The notes under the pieces: model-generated
Database searches by the model: none
What the model was told of the DNA's origin: nothing
The model's input: only the letters and a program-made list of their open reading frames with translations
Assembly: GCA_964019695.1 (NCBI GenBank)
Contig: OZ026520.1
Location: forward strand, 22,954,130-23,018,129
From: Loripinus fragilis
Taxonomy: Eukaryota; Mollusca; Bivalvia; Lucinida; Lucinidae
Reading direction: 5' to 3'
Length of the DNA: 64,000 bases
Part shown: positions 10,641-22,053 of the stretch, piece after piece
How the letters are laid out: each line of letters begins with the position of its first letter
Position numbering within the stretch: the stretch's first letter is position 1
Position numbers and translations under genes: made by a program

Positions 10641-11082
10641 ACCACTCAAAGTTATCTACCTAGAGGCCTCCTCTGAAAGAAACCAGCGAACGAATAGTCC
10701 CTGATCAGACTGCTCAAACATGGATGGTTTATTATTTGCTCACTTCTGTCGGCCTTGAAAATTAATTAAATCACTTTTTACACAATAATGCGGACCATGT
10801 TTCTGCAGTTTATTGAATAGGCAAAATATAAGAAAATGTCTTGTTTCCGGTTACCCTACCCACCCTAATATTTTGGCGCCTACTCAAACTTTTTTGAAGA
10901 CTTTCTGGATTTTAATGTCTATGTTTAGACTATCTATAAGGATTTTCATACTTTTTCAATACAAAAAAAAATATTTTGTATCAAAAAAAAGTTTGCCTAC
11001 CTACATGTACCGATCCTAAAATTTTGGACATGTAATTGGAAACAATGCATATTTTTCTTTTGGCCTTAGAGTGCCAAACAGT
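10641..11082. other. Intergenic DNA with one probable dispersed repeat
   Basis: A stretch at about 10835-11040 (tttccggttaccctacccacc...gatcctaaaattttgg) has the wording of a dispersed repeat, but its ends are not seen. The short frame across it has no motif. Confidence 0.3.
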
Positions 11083-11295
11083 TTGGATCCAGATCCAGCC
11101 TGACTTTCTGTTAGAACAGATTTGGGTACAAAAACAGTTTGCAAATAATATATGTACAATGAAACGATGTTACTGACTTGTAAAAAAATTTAAAGCAATA
11201 TCATTTATAAAAACAATCATAATTTCAAACAGTCTGGATGAAGGGCAAGAACAATATTCTGTCTGGCCAGATCTGGATCCAAACTGTTTGGACAG
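11083..11295. repeat. Foldback element, TGGATCCAGATC family
   Basis: Inverted arms: aaacagtttggatccagatc at about 11083 and gatctggatccaaactgttt at about 11270. Other members are near 17620, 17870, 27895-27960, 44020-44082, 63783 and 63938-64000. Confidence 0.75.
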
Positions 11296-11352
11296 TTTTC
11301 TGGCATCAAAAAGTTGATACTATATGTATATGTACATGTGCCTGTTTGTTAA

Positions 11353-11749
11353 CCCTTGTCATGCTGCACTCGGGTGAGTGCTTTTGAAAACACTGTAGAT
11401 CCAGTTCAGCTGGATTATGGCAAAGGTCATCTTATCAGGATCTACATCGTTTTCCACTTTTAACACTAATTGATTCTTCCTTTTGGTTAGCACTTGAGAT
11501 ACATGTAGTCCAATGAATTCATATTGAAGGGGTCACTGGTAAATATTTCAATTGAAAATTATATAATTTTCTCTGACTATCACATTTTTTGACAGAAAGT
11601 GTAGACCTTGATGAAATGTCACATATCATTATGTGTAATTTCATCTTGGTCTTGATATCACATTTTAAGGAGTCATAAGAAGAAAAAGGATAACAAGGAC
11701 TGAAAATGCGAAAGAGTGTAGTAAATATAAATATTCATCATGGCAAGGG
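11353..11749. mobile_element. piggyBac-like MITE (397 bp) with TTAA target duplication
   Basis: TTAA at 11349-11352 and 11750-11753 flank inverted ends CCCTTGTCATG... and ...CATGGCAAGGG. A TTAA duplication with CCCT ends is characteristic of piggyBac-type elements. The interior holds two nested hairpins (gtgtagatcc...ggatctaca, and a second at about 11590-11660). No ORF. Confidence 0.75.
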
Positions 11750-11753
11750 TTAA

Positions 11754-13891
11754 ATACAAGTATCTGCAAAAAACTAAAATGAAGCAGGTTAACTTTTATA
11801 TATTTCAAATGTTTCTGTACATCATGTAAAGTGTTACCGCTAAATAACAGAGAATATAATGTAATTAAAGAGTATTTTGTTATATTTTAATTTCTTAACC
11901 AAAAGATATGCATGGTATAAAGTTTGAAGTTTTTAAGATTATTCCAGAAATAAGGATTTGTGGCAGAATTTCGGACCATAGAAAGCCTGCCATTAATCAG
12001 ATGAAATTATACTTGTATTTTAAATAAATTGCTAATTTTATAACTTGATTTCTAAAGTTCAGGATGTTGCAAATTTTGAACTTTCACCCATACATATGTT
12101 ATGGAACCTCAAAGGAACCGTCTCAATGGGATGGTGCTTTTAAGCACCCAAAACCAACAGAATATACAGATTATTTAGAAAATCCTGATAATTTCAGTCA
12201 AATTATTTGGTTATCCAACAATTTTAATACCCATACATAGGGCCAGTTAAGCAAAAATGTTGGCATAGAATTGCGGTATCAGTTTAAACATGTGTTTTGG
12301 GTGCTCAAAAGAACCGTCTCATACAAACAGTTCTTATGCGTACCTACAACATACGTTTTGATTGAGAAAAAAAATCTGGGAGCCTGCCCATAAATCTGTG
12401 TGCAGAGCAAGGATATGTTGAACGTGTTATGATTTTGATTTGGCAATTTACATGTAAACCAGCAAAGTTTTGATTTTCTGTAGATTTTATAAATCATTGT
12501 GACGTCATTCTTTCTATATTTATCAGTGTGCTTGGTTAAACTGTTTCGTTTCACCAAAAAACAGAAACAAACTTTTCATTTTATTTGAAAATAGGAGCAA
12601 GAAAATGTAAAACAATCAAAAAGAACCGACAATAGGCCTGCAAGCAGAAAACATGAATAAGCAGAGAAAATTACCTCACTTAAGAAAGATTAATGGCAAA
12701 ACACGGAAAATAGGTCATTCGATTTGTTGTTTCGATGTCATTGAGGCATACATGTGTCAATTGCGGAAGCATCATCATGCTAGTAGATTTTTCCTATCAC
12801 CTGCAAATTCATGACTGGGGTTTGATTTATTTCCATCTAAAGAAGGAAAATGCATGGGATATTATTTTTGAAGTCACGAACTTTCGGCTTTTTCTTTCCG
12901 CGCGGACAAGTATTATTGGTTTTCATAAGACTGAAGATAACAAGTATTGATTTTCATCAAAGATCATTTTTGGGAAGGAATAAAACCCGGGATCAATACC
13001 CGGGACTCGGGACCAAATTCCGGTACCAAAGTTTGCAAGCATCAAAATGGTTTTTTAAATGCAAATATCGACCTGAAAATTAGATCAGATGTTCATTATA
13101 GGGTCTTCTTAAAAATGCATAAAAAGATTATTTATGACTTTTGATTTTCTGTGATCAATACCCAGTCACACAGAGGTCATCTTCTGACTTCTTAGAGAAG
13201 GGACTATGAATTTCACTTATAAAAAGATTATAAATAAATTAATACGCCACACACAACTCCTAATACCGTTACTCTATGGCTCCATGCCATTCCATGTTTA
13301 AAAATAAGCCTCCTGTTGATATGTATGAATCAAGGGGATTGTTTTCAAAGCTGTTTTTAGTGTGTGACACACAACTGATTGCGAGATATATAAAACTGTA
13401 TGTTTAATGTTAAAGACACATATATCTGGCTGCCTTGTTGGCAGGGTCCACAAACAGAAGAAATCTACAACATAACTACTTTGCTGTTAATACTAAGCAG
13501 TTATGTTAAGAAAGAAGTCTAATATTTATGTATTCATAATCGAAGGGTCTCGGTGACGCTGTGGTTTGAAAACAAGCATAAGCTTTCACAAAAGCTTGCT
13601 TCCCCATCACCGTCTGATTGAATAGTTTATGTATTAGCGAAAAGTCAAGCATTTAATGACTCAATTCAAAGCTGCTTTAATGTATATCTTACTGTGAAAA
13701 AAACTTCATTATTATCCTTCATCTATTATTACTCATAAGAACCTTTTAACAACGCCGTTTATAACATGTAACACATGTTATAGTTTTTCTTGTTTTAGAA
13801 AAAGGTGGCTTATCGTATACATGTACCTGGCAGTGCTGAACAAGGGGGCTATTCGCGACGCACATCCGTACTATGTCATATATAGGTAGTT

Positions 13892-13892
<1 letters not shown>
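11754..13892. other. Intergenic DNA with scattered hairpin repeats
   Basis: No gene is supported. Hairpins of the AACCGTCTC family lie at about 12110-12155 and 12299-12345. A short palindrome tataacatgtaacacatgttata lies at about 13760-13783. Short reading frames at 12279-13144 have no motif or splice context. Confidence 0.4.

Positions 13893-13923
<31 letters not shown>
13893..13923. repeat. Poly-C tract (31 C)
   Basis: An uninterrupted C-run. The minus strand is an uninterrupted G-run able to form G-quadruplex structures. Length may be unreliable in the assembly. Confidence 0.9.
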
Positions 13924-13924
<1 letters not shown>

Positions 13925-14004
13925 AGATTTAAGCCAGGGCACAGCATTCTCAGGACTTTAGATAAAAGTGCGTAATAAAAATACTTTTCCCTATTTCTTA
14001 ACCA

Positions 14005-14165
14005 AAAACATATGTCATGGGTACTCAAAATACATGTACCGTCTCATTGAGGCGTTTTTGTGAGAACTCAAAACAAATGCTAAATTATCAACTAAAAGAT
14101 AAGCATTGGGTACACAAAAGAATCGTCCTCATGAGACGGTTCTTTTGCGCACCCATTACGAATGT
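14005..14165. repeat. Two adjacent AACCGTCTC-family hairpins
   Basis: The hairpin cores at about 14035-14060 and 14116-14160 (caaaagaatcgtcctcatgagacggttcttttg) sit close together, suggesting a tandem or nested insertion of the family. Confidence 0.65.
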
Positions 14166-14448
14166 TCAAACTGATGGATGAGAAAATATTCATAATCTCA
14201 CGCTGAACTATTTTCGCCTATCTGCATGATTCTGTAGAATAGTTGTGCGCCTAAAATCAGGCTGTGCCTTTAAGCTGTCTGATTGTCAGTCTTCGCTGGG
14301 CGGATGATGAGGGCATTGTGCCTAAAGAGTAGACAGTGTAAACCCTTCAGACGGCTCGGATGTGCAGGATGGTCTGAGTTTAAATGGACACAGGTGTTAT
14401 TCTTTGCTATATTTAGTATACGTTTAGTTTAGAAACTACATTTTGAAA

Positions 14449-14894
14449 TTAAAACTTTCCAAGCACGCACCTTCGTCGTTCGTTTCTTGCAGTGAACTCG
14501 TTCGCGATTGCTTTCAAGTCGAGAGCGTCTGTTCTTTCTTTCTGTACATGTATGGTTATAAGATTGTTCATTCTCGTCTGAGTCACAGTACTCCTTAAAT
14601 AAGTTTTCACTCTGCGCAAAGCTGAAAATGTTCTTTCACTGGTGGCATTTGCTGCTGGAATCACCAAAAGTACAATGACGAGAGTCACAATTTCAGAATA
14701 GATCGCTCGCATTGCTGGTTCGAGCCCACGTAGGTAACCAAATATGTCTGATAATTTGATTGTGCCACTGCCTTCATTTTTCTAGCTAGTCTCTGTAGGT
14801 GAGTAAACTGGTTTGAGTCTAGCTTTGTCGGACAAACCGAAGACAGGTTTTGTCGCGTCGCGGCCCAATTATAATTACTGTCTTTAAAACACAT
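14449..14894 (-). pseudogene. hAT transposase C-terminal fragment
   Basis: The minus-strand frame from 14712 to the stop at 14449 encodes 87 residues with the hAT dimerisation signature: ANATSERTFSALRRVKTYLR, then RMNNLITIHVQKERTDALDL and a basic end. This C-terminal block is how hAT transposases pair and join the catalytic fold, often through a ZMYM1-like protein. Upstream sequence (14715-14894) holds RLARKMKAVAQSNYQTYL but is out of frame. No catalytic residues upstream are recognised. A related piece of the upstream part lies at 48097-48205. Remnant only. Confidence 0.8.
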
Positions 14895-15106
14895 TTCTTA
14901 ATCGTGTTTGTTTAACCACTGTCTTTCACACCCTGAGGCAGACGAAATATTGACCAGCACACGGTTTATCATTTAATATTATTAATCTTTGATCATCGCA
15001 AAATCGGTCATTAAAAGAGGTATAGAAGGAAACGTGAGAAAATGGCCATGCAAAAAAATATTTGTCCAAAAATGTGTTCGGCTAAAACCATTTCGGGCAA
15101 AAAAAA

Positions 15107-15150
15107 GTGGTACGGCCATAGCCGGACCGGCCGGACCGCCGACGACGGCC
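15107..15150. repeat. GC-rich repeat end shared with 4402-4560
   Basis: Reads gtggtacggccatagccgg and ends ccgacgacggcc, matching pieces of the 4402 block in a different arrangement. Confidence 0.4.
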
Positions 15151-15239
15151 TTGTTACTCCAACCCCAAGTTCACCTTGGGTATCATTATGCATGTCAACT
15201 ATGGTTTAGTGTCAACATGTTTAATTAAATAAAAATGTA

Positions 15240-15645
15240 CTTATCTGCACAATTTCAATATCTGACCTTTCAACCCGACCCCAGAGGTCAGGATGTGTGT
15301 AAGGTCAAAGTTTTGCTTGTATGTTAAAGTTCTTTCCTTTTAATTTGATATGCAACATGACCAATTTCTGATAAAAAGTTTTGACATTTATACCCCACAC
15401 CAGGAGTCGAGGGCGTGTGTTAGGACAGAATTAAATTGTTGTCTGCATGGTGCTCTACGCTCCATTCCGTTTAATTTGATATTCAACATGACTACTTTCA
15501 GAAAAAAAAGTTTTGACCTCCCCCTGAGGTCAAGGGTGTGTCTGCGGGCAAAATATGTGCTACCATGTTGCTGTATACGTCGTTCCCTTTAATTTGATAT
15601 GCAACATGACCGTATTCCGAAAAAGTTTAAATTTGGCCTCGGCCC
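15240..15645. repeat. Divergent tandem repeat, ~125 bp x 3
   Basis: The phrase ttaatttgata(t)gcaacatgac recurs near 15340, 15470 and 15592, with (g)aaaaagtttt about 20 bases later. GACC-rich segments (cctgaggtcaagg type) lie between. Unit size resembles pearl-type cores. Confidence 0.65.
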
Positions 15646-16196
15646 TCACGCACCCAAGCATGTTATAAGAGACAGTTATTGAAATAGATCATGAATAGGT
15701 CATATTCTCTGAATTCAGAGTGTCCATAATGTATTTTGAATTAGCGAGTATTTCGAAAATTCGAAGTTCGAATTTTTTAGGTTTTACTATGATTCTTTGC
15801 TTGGTATGAAGTAATATTAAGTTTTTTGATAGAGCCTTTTTTCTAAATAAGGTAGCCAATTGAAATATTGGCGTTGGAATGTATAAAATGAGAATACAAA
15901 TGACCGTACAGTAAAATCGCAACAGTGGTGTACAATCCACAAACGAACCGATGCAAGCGATTGTACGTAATATTCCATGTTCCCATGTGTATTAGGCTTC
16001 CCCTATCTGCCAAGCTCTGGGTCCGTTTTGACAATTATTTCTTGTATTTTTCCCAGAAGTCTAAAATTCTTAATGACAGCGGATTTGCATCTTTACACAC
16101 GTTTTATACATGTTTACAATTTTGGAAATCAATCACTGTAAGTGATCTAATGTCAAATTCATGGAATGCTGGTCATGAAATAGCATCTCACTACAG

Positions 16197-18289
16197 CAGA
16201 GTTGGGGTCGATTACATGCAAATGTAATCGATTACAATTACAATTACTTTGAAATTTCATGATTACTGATTACAATTACAATTACTTTTTTTCAAATGTA
16301 ATCGATTTCAATTACAGATTACATTGCAAAGTAATCATGATTACTTTATGATTACTTATGATTACGTTTGAGCAATAAATTAACTGTATTATATTTCAAG
16401 ACTAAATAGAATGTTATCCTGAAGAAAGGAAAACTTAGCTATGGTTCTCAGTTCTACTTACAGAGCTACAAGGTTTACTATATGAAATAAAGAATAAAAC
16501 AACAGTATTCAAAAATCCCATATTATTCTAAATATAAGCATACGTACACATTTGATCAGCTCATTTATCTTAAATAGTATCTTGCAAAATATCCCTGGTA
16601 CAGTTAAAATAGCCATATTTGGCTGTTTTAAGTCAACCTCAAAATTTGACCATTGTTTTGCATGCATCATAAAGAACACAGTTCCATGTGCTTCAGATTT
16701 ATGTTTCTGTGGAAGGAGAAATTAAAATTATTCAAAATATCTTTTTAGTAATGTGAAATCAGCTACAACTAATAAATATGAAGCACCTAGAACTCTGCTA
16801 TTTAAACAAAGACTAATGGCTAGATGAGAGTCAGTGAAGATCCTTATCAGTCTGAACAACTGCACTTTCTGATCAAAGTTTCTAAACTGCATCTACGTCC
16901 CATAATTAAACATGGAGTCATACATATGTACCATTAAAGCATGCTGAATGAGGTATGGGCTCTTTTAATATGATGATATACTTTATAAAGTATTTTGGAT
17001 TTTATCCCTATTCTATCATATTCAGAGAAATGACCTCCTGAAGTAAATTAGTCCAGCTTTCATTATTACCTTATATTTTGGATATTCTTTTATTTCATTA
17101 AATTTAATCCTGATAATTGGAATACATTTATTATGTTTCATGTATGTCTATAAAAAGAATGACAAAATTATATAGAAACTAAAAATGAGATCATATTCAG
17201 CAGGAAAATGGTCAAGATTAAACACTTGCTAAAAGGTGTTAAAACTAAACTGTCATAAAAGTTACTTATGGATTAAATAAACACTTAAGAAAAGGGTCCT
17301 TATTTCATTTGACAGCAGAGCAAATAAAAAAGTTGACCAATAATGTCATTCAATGTTCACAATTATTATAGACAAATTTTTCAGAAAAATGAAATTGGAC
17401 ATAGAAAGTTTTGACTTTAAATATGTATCTGATGAGATAATGTCAACTCTGAGCTTGGCTCAAGACTATCCAACTGTATTTAACATACAAGGGACCTTTT
17501 CCTGCATGTTATATTTTTGCTAAAGATAATTTTAAATGTTTTTGTCATTCTGTTCATATTTTCAGAATTCCCCTTCTTTTGATGAAAATTCTTTCAGGGA
17601 TAGCATCAGTATCAAAAAGTTTGAATTTAGATCTGGCCCAACATTTTGTTAGGCCTGACTGAGCCCAAACTGTTTGCATAGGGTATCAGCAGATGACAAA
17701 AGTTGCCACTAGCATGTAACAGGTTAATCTACAGACCCTTTCATTGCTGCATACAGAACAGACATTTTTTGCAAACTGTCTCCACGGTGAGATGCAACAT
17801 TAGGTGGCATTTCATCAGGGTCTGCACTATTTGTTAAGATATAAACAATCAGTATCAAATAGTTTGAATTCAGATCTGGCCAAACATTTTGTTGGGCCTG
17901 ATTGAGTCCAAACAGTTTGTATAGGATATCAGGACAATTTTGTCACTTGCAGGGAACATATTAATCTACTAACCCTTTAATTGCTGAATACAGAACAGAC
18001 ATTCCTTGTTTCAAACATCCATTATTCTCTGATCTATTGCTGGTACCTGTCACTGTACAACTTACAACAGTTTTTAACCAGTTTCATATTTTGTTTTGTA
18101 AAAAAAGCAAAAGTATTCATAAAGTAATCGTAAAGTAATCATGATTACTGGCAATTTTGCAATGTAATCGATTACATTACAATTACTTGTAATCATAAAA
18201 ATCCACGATTACAGATTACTTTATGAATACTGAAAAAAGTAATTGATTACAAATAATCGTGATTACAGATTACGATTACCCCATCTCTG
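16197..18289. mobile_element. Non-autonomous hAT element, 2093 bp, 8-bp TSD CACTACAG
   Basis: Exact 8-bp duplications CACTACAG at 16189-16196 and 18290-18297 flank inverted ends CAGAGTTGGGG / CCCCATCTCTG. CAG-starting ends with an 8-bp TSD define the hAT superfamily. Both subterminal regions (about 16210-16370 and 18110-18285) carry dense GATTAC/GTAATC motifs, including TAATCGATTAC palindromes, in inverted orientation. The interior has no transposase and holds two foldbacks of the TTTGAATTYAGATCTGGCC type (17615-17720, 17850-17960). It would move only with an hAT transposase supplied elsewhere. Confidence 0.9.
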
Positions 18290-18589
18290 CACTACAGTCA
18301 AAAAGTAATGCATATATATATAACTTACCTTCAATCCAATACAAGAAGCCCTGGGGCCCTGGATTGCTCACATCAGTCCGGGCTCATCAAGAGATGATGT
18401 TTGAAACGGGCTTATCAAGAGATGATGTTTAAAACAAATCCTTTTTATGCCTCTGCCACCAAAAATTTTCATCATAACTGTGCAATTTTGGTAGAAGGCA
18501 TTAAGCAAAATATTTGTGCATAGTTATTTAGAGTTTAGGTCAGTGGTCAGATGGAAGTGTCATTTTAATGTATCAAATTCTTGTCCATA

Positions 18590-19007
18590 ATGAGTGGCAT
18601 AGTTTCATTTAAAATTTATTATTAACGGGATGATTTTAATTTTGAAATAGAACCTAATTTTCCATTTCTTGATGGAGATGTTCCTGGCTCCCCTTCCTAT
18701 AATGTATAATTCGCAGCTTGTTAGTTTTATGAGAGTATGTTCTAATGTTAGTGACTTCAACAACAGAAACCAATTTTTGACCGCTAAGTTATTAAAACAA
18801 GGTTATCAATATCATAAGATTTGTGAAGTATTTTCTAAATTCTACCACAGACACTCAGAGTTGATTGTTACATACAATATTGGTTTAAAAACTCTTCTGC
18901 AACAGGGCATATCGGAGCTTGTATTTTACAGTGATTTAATATCCAAAAGAATTGTTGGAAAGCCTAATTTTAGTGATCAAACCAAAAAGATTATTAAATG
19001 TTATAAA
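18590..19007 (+). pseudogene. Retroelement coding remnant, left part (interrupted by pearl element)
   Basis: From about 18629 the frame reads DDFNFEIEPNFPFLDGDVPG, then shifts by one base near 18709 into a 135-codon frame. That frame carries SQLVSFMRVCSNVSDFN, LLKQGYQYHKICEVFSKFY and GLKTLLQQGISELVFYSDL. These blocks match, from memory, the C-terminal part of reverse transcriptase-like proteins common in molluscs and amphioxus; the retroelement class is not determined. Coding sequence stops at 19007 after KIIKCYK and resumes at about 21115 beyond the pearl element. An upstream TAA, the frameshift and the insertion make it a pseudogene. Confidence 0.7.
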
Positions 19008-21113
19008 CAAGTAGCCATACCCAATGTGCAACGATCGCTCACCTGGGAGCCAGCATACTGTTTGGAGACACCATAATTTACGATGCTCAAAGGCAGGTAA
19101 CTCTGAACTTGAAACAGTGACCAGAAATTAATTCAAAAACATAAGATATTATGTCAGTTCTAGTTATCTGCAAGTATTAAAAAGATCTGAATAAAAATTG
19201 CAGAGAAAACCTGGTGAAATTATAGTTTTCAGATGCGCAAGGGCAGCTAACTGTGTAGTCAAAGATGGGATCTGACTGAAATTTGTTTGTTTGTTTGATG
19301 TGATTCTTTACGTCCTCTCAACAATCTTTCAGTTAAACAGGACAGGTCTTCCTAGGTTAAACCAGTACTAAGCTATGATAAATGTGTCTTGCTTAAGGAC
19401 CACAATGCAGTGACGGCGGTGAGGCTCGAACACGCGGCCTCTGGGTCTCGAGTCAAGCACTCTACCACTGAGCTCCCTGATCTGAAAGAAATTAAAAATC
19501 ATCCATACTTTTATGTATGTCCTGGTAGCCTAAACGGGTGAAGAAAATCAAATGAAAAATGAAGGCGCTAGAGTGGTCACAACATTATACAGCTATATTT
19601 TAGACGCTCAAGGGCAGCTAACTCTGTAGCTGGTGGTTGGATATGGCCGAAAATCAAACACATTTGTCCTTGTTACCTACAAGAATGAGGAAGATTCATT
19701 CAAAAATGAAGGTGCTAGAGTGGTCACATCAGATCTCCCATTTTAAGTCTATGCAGATTTTTTATGATGCTCAAGGGAAGTTAACTTCACAGTCTGAGGT
19801 TGGTTCTAATTTAAATTCAAACTCATCCAAGCTTTTATGGCTCTAGAGTGGGCACAACAATGTTACATTATCCATCATTTTTTAAGATGCTCAAGGGCAG
19901 CTAACTCCTTAATAGGTGATGGGATCTTGACAAAATTCAAACTCATCCGCGCTTTTATAGTTGTCCTTCTCATCTGCTCTGAATATGATCTATTCAAAAT
20001 TGAAAGCACTAGAGTGGTCACAACATTTCTCCCTTTTTAAGTCTATTGGGATTTTTTAAGACACTCAAGGGCAGATAATTCCACAGTCCAAGGTCTGATC
20101 AGCCCGAATTTCGAACCCATCTAAGCTTTTATGGTTGACCTTGTTACCTGCAAGAATGAAGAAGATCCAATCAAAAATGAGGGCGCTAGAGTGGTCACAA
20201 CATTATCCATCAATTTTTAGGATGCTCAAGGGCAGCTAACTTCATAATAAGTGATGGGACCTTGACGAAATTCAAACTCATTCAAGCTATTATATTTGTC
20301 CTTCTTATCTGCAAGAATAAGGAAGATCATTTAAAATTGAAAGCACTAGAGTGGACACAACAGATCTCCCATTACAAGTCTATGGGGATTTTTACAGACG
20401 CTCAAGGGCAGCTAACTCCACAGTCCAAGGTCTGATCTAGCCGAATTCGAACCCATCCGAGACTTTATGGTTGTCCTTGTTACCTGCAAGAATGAAGAAG
20501 ATCCAATCAAAAATGAAGGTGCTAGAGTGGTCACAACATTATCCATTGATTTTCAGACGCTCAAGGGCAGCTAACTCCGAAGTTAGTGATGGAATTTTGC
20601 CAAACTTCAAACTCATCCAAGCTTTAATGGTTGGTCTTGTTATCTGCAAGAATGAAGAAGATCCATCCAAAAATGACTGCACTAGAGTGGTCACAATATT
20701 TCTCCCATTAAAAGTCTATAGGGTGTTTTTCCAGACACCCAAGGGCAGCTAACTCAAGTCCCTGGTCGGATCTTGCTGAATATCGAACCATCCAAGATGA
20801 TATAGTTGTTCTGGTTACCTACAAGAATAAAGAAGATCCAATCAAAAATGAAGGAGCTAGAGTGGTCACAAGGTTTTCCCCATTATAACCCTATGGGAGC
20901 TATCTGTTGCCATGGAAACCAGAGTTCTGATCTGATCTGGCCCAAAACCTGATGCAGCCAATCCCCCACCCAAATGATCCTCCAAATGAAATTTGATTAC
21001 AATTGGCAAGCTGGTCTCAGAGATATTTATGTTTGAAAGTGTGAACAGATGGACGGACACTGACTCGAGTCGCATCCTATAAGTTCATCCCGACCCTTCT
21101 GCTCTGGTGAGCT
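19008..21113 (+). mobile_element. Pearl/HINE-type element, copy A (~2.1 kb, tandem ~160 bp cores)
   Basis: Starts CAAGTAGCC...CAACGATCGCTCACC at 19008 and ends ...CTCTGGTGAGCT at 21113. The interior is a tandem array of ~150-165 bp cores marked by gctcaagggcagctaactc, agagtggtcacaacatt and ctgcaagaatgaagaagatcc. A terminal single-copy part contains an ACGG-like stretch (atggacggacac). This layout of head, tandem cores, ACGG microsatellite and tail is that of bivalve pearl elements, later grouped with Helentron-associated elements. Rolling-circle movement is inferred. Reading frames inside it are repeat by-products. A SINE is inserted at 19284-19478. Confidence 0.85.
19284..19478 (-). mobile_element. 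tRNA-derived SINE in pearl copy A, with TSD
   Basis: Reverse orientation. The tRNA-like head at the right end has an A box (gctcagtggtagagtgc) and a B box (gttcgagcc), and the tail is (CAAA)n-like at the left. Flanking duplications gatctgactgaaatt (19269-19283) and gatctgaaagaaatt (19479-19493) differ at two bases. Pearl copy B has the uninterrupted sequence at about 52754, confirming insertion. Confidence 0.9.
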
Positions 21114-21332
21114 AAAAAATGGATATAACATGGATGTCATGCAACAGTCTGCATGTCTGGTTGTAAACCCAATCACGGTTTAGAGCTATGGATTTCTTTT
21201 AAATTACTCAGTGGTGGGTCAAGCCTAAGACTTAATGACGGCCCGCACATCGGTTGGGTGGTGCCTGAGCAGCTTGTCTGGCTGGGCCCACCGGGTTTTC
21301 TTAGCTCTGACTGTGATTTTTGTTTCATAATA
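21114..21332 (+). pseudogene. Retroelement coding remnant, right part
   Basis: Directly after the pearl element the same protein resumes as GYNMDVMQQSACLVVNPITV, followed by a TAG, another stop, and then MTARTSVGWCL in frame to about 21332. Together with 18590-19007 it shows one reading frame split by the insertion. Several stops show decay on this side too. Confidence 0.7.
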
Positions 21333-21460
21333 GCGTGTTATTTTGATTAGATTATTTCTCTGTGATGATACATTGCAATAGTTAGGAAACCTCAATGCGA
21401 GCTTAACAATTTTTGTGTTTTAACAAAAACAGAATTTTGTACCAGTAAAATGCATTTAAG

Positions 21461-21509
<49 letters not shown>
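21461..21509. repeat. Poly-C tract (49 C)
   Basis: The longest homopolymer in the window, located 3' of the retroelement remnant. Length may be unreliable in the assembly. Confidence 0.9.
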
Positions 21510-21510
<1 letters not shown>

Positions 21511-21529
21511 CCCCAGTGGCTAAGCTGCT

Positions 21530-21720
21530 CTCTGTTCTACAGTGGTGGATCTGTCTTTATTGATTGATTGTTTATTGTTTCTCCCATTGTTAGGATTCTG
21601 TGTTTGGTCCTTTCTTTGTTGTTCAGTGCTTAGTGTTCTTTCTAGTTTTGCAATCATACTGATGGGGAAGAGAGAGAGCTGGTTGCTTTACTTTTTGTTC
21701 TTGATGTCTTGTGACTGTTA
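21530..21720. repeat. Repeat end shared with the 37964-39759 element
   Basis: The run tttattgtttctcccattgtta...gcaatcatactgatggggaagagagagagctggttgcttt resembles 37985-38115 in order and wording. It is either a worn copy of that inverted element or a shared 3' flank of the retroelement. Confidence 0.5.
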
Positions 21721-22010
21721 GTGCTTCATGAGGAGATACTGTTTAAAGATATTTCTTTACTAAGCTCTGGTGGCAATTTTGTTCAGCAGTGTGGTGCTGT
21801 TTGTACAATTTTGGTAGGGAGCAATATAAGAGAGACACTGCTGTTGTTAGAACACAAAAAATGTTTAGCTCGCATTAAGACTTCCTAACTTATGCAATGT
21901 ATCATCACTGCGAAATAATCAAATCAAATAGCTGCTATCCACATAGGTCTAGATAAAAAAATAGAGCACAAAACTGTGAATGTTTTCTATATTTTAACAT
22001 ATGTTTCAGT

Positions 22011-22053
22011 ACTCAAAAGAACCGTCTCTTTGAGACGGTTCTTATGAGTACCC
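22011..22053. repeat. Near-perfect hairpin, AACCGTCTC family
   Basis: actcaaaagaaccgtctc is followed directly by ttgagacggttcttatgagt, a compact palindrome of about 43 bp. Confidence 0.85.
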
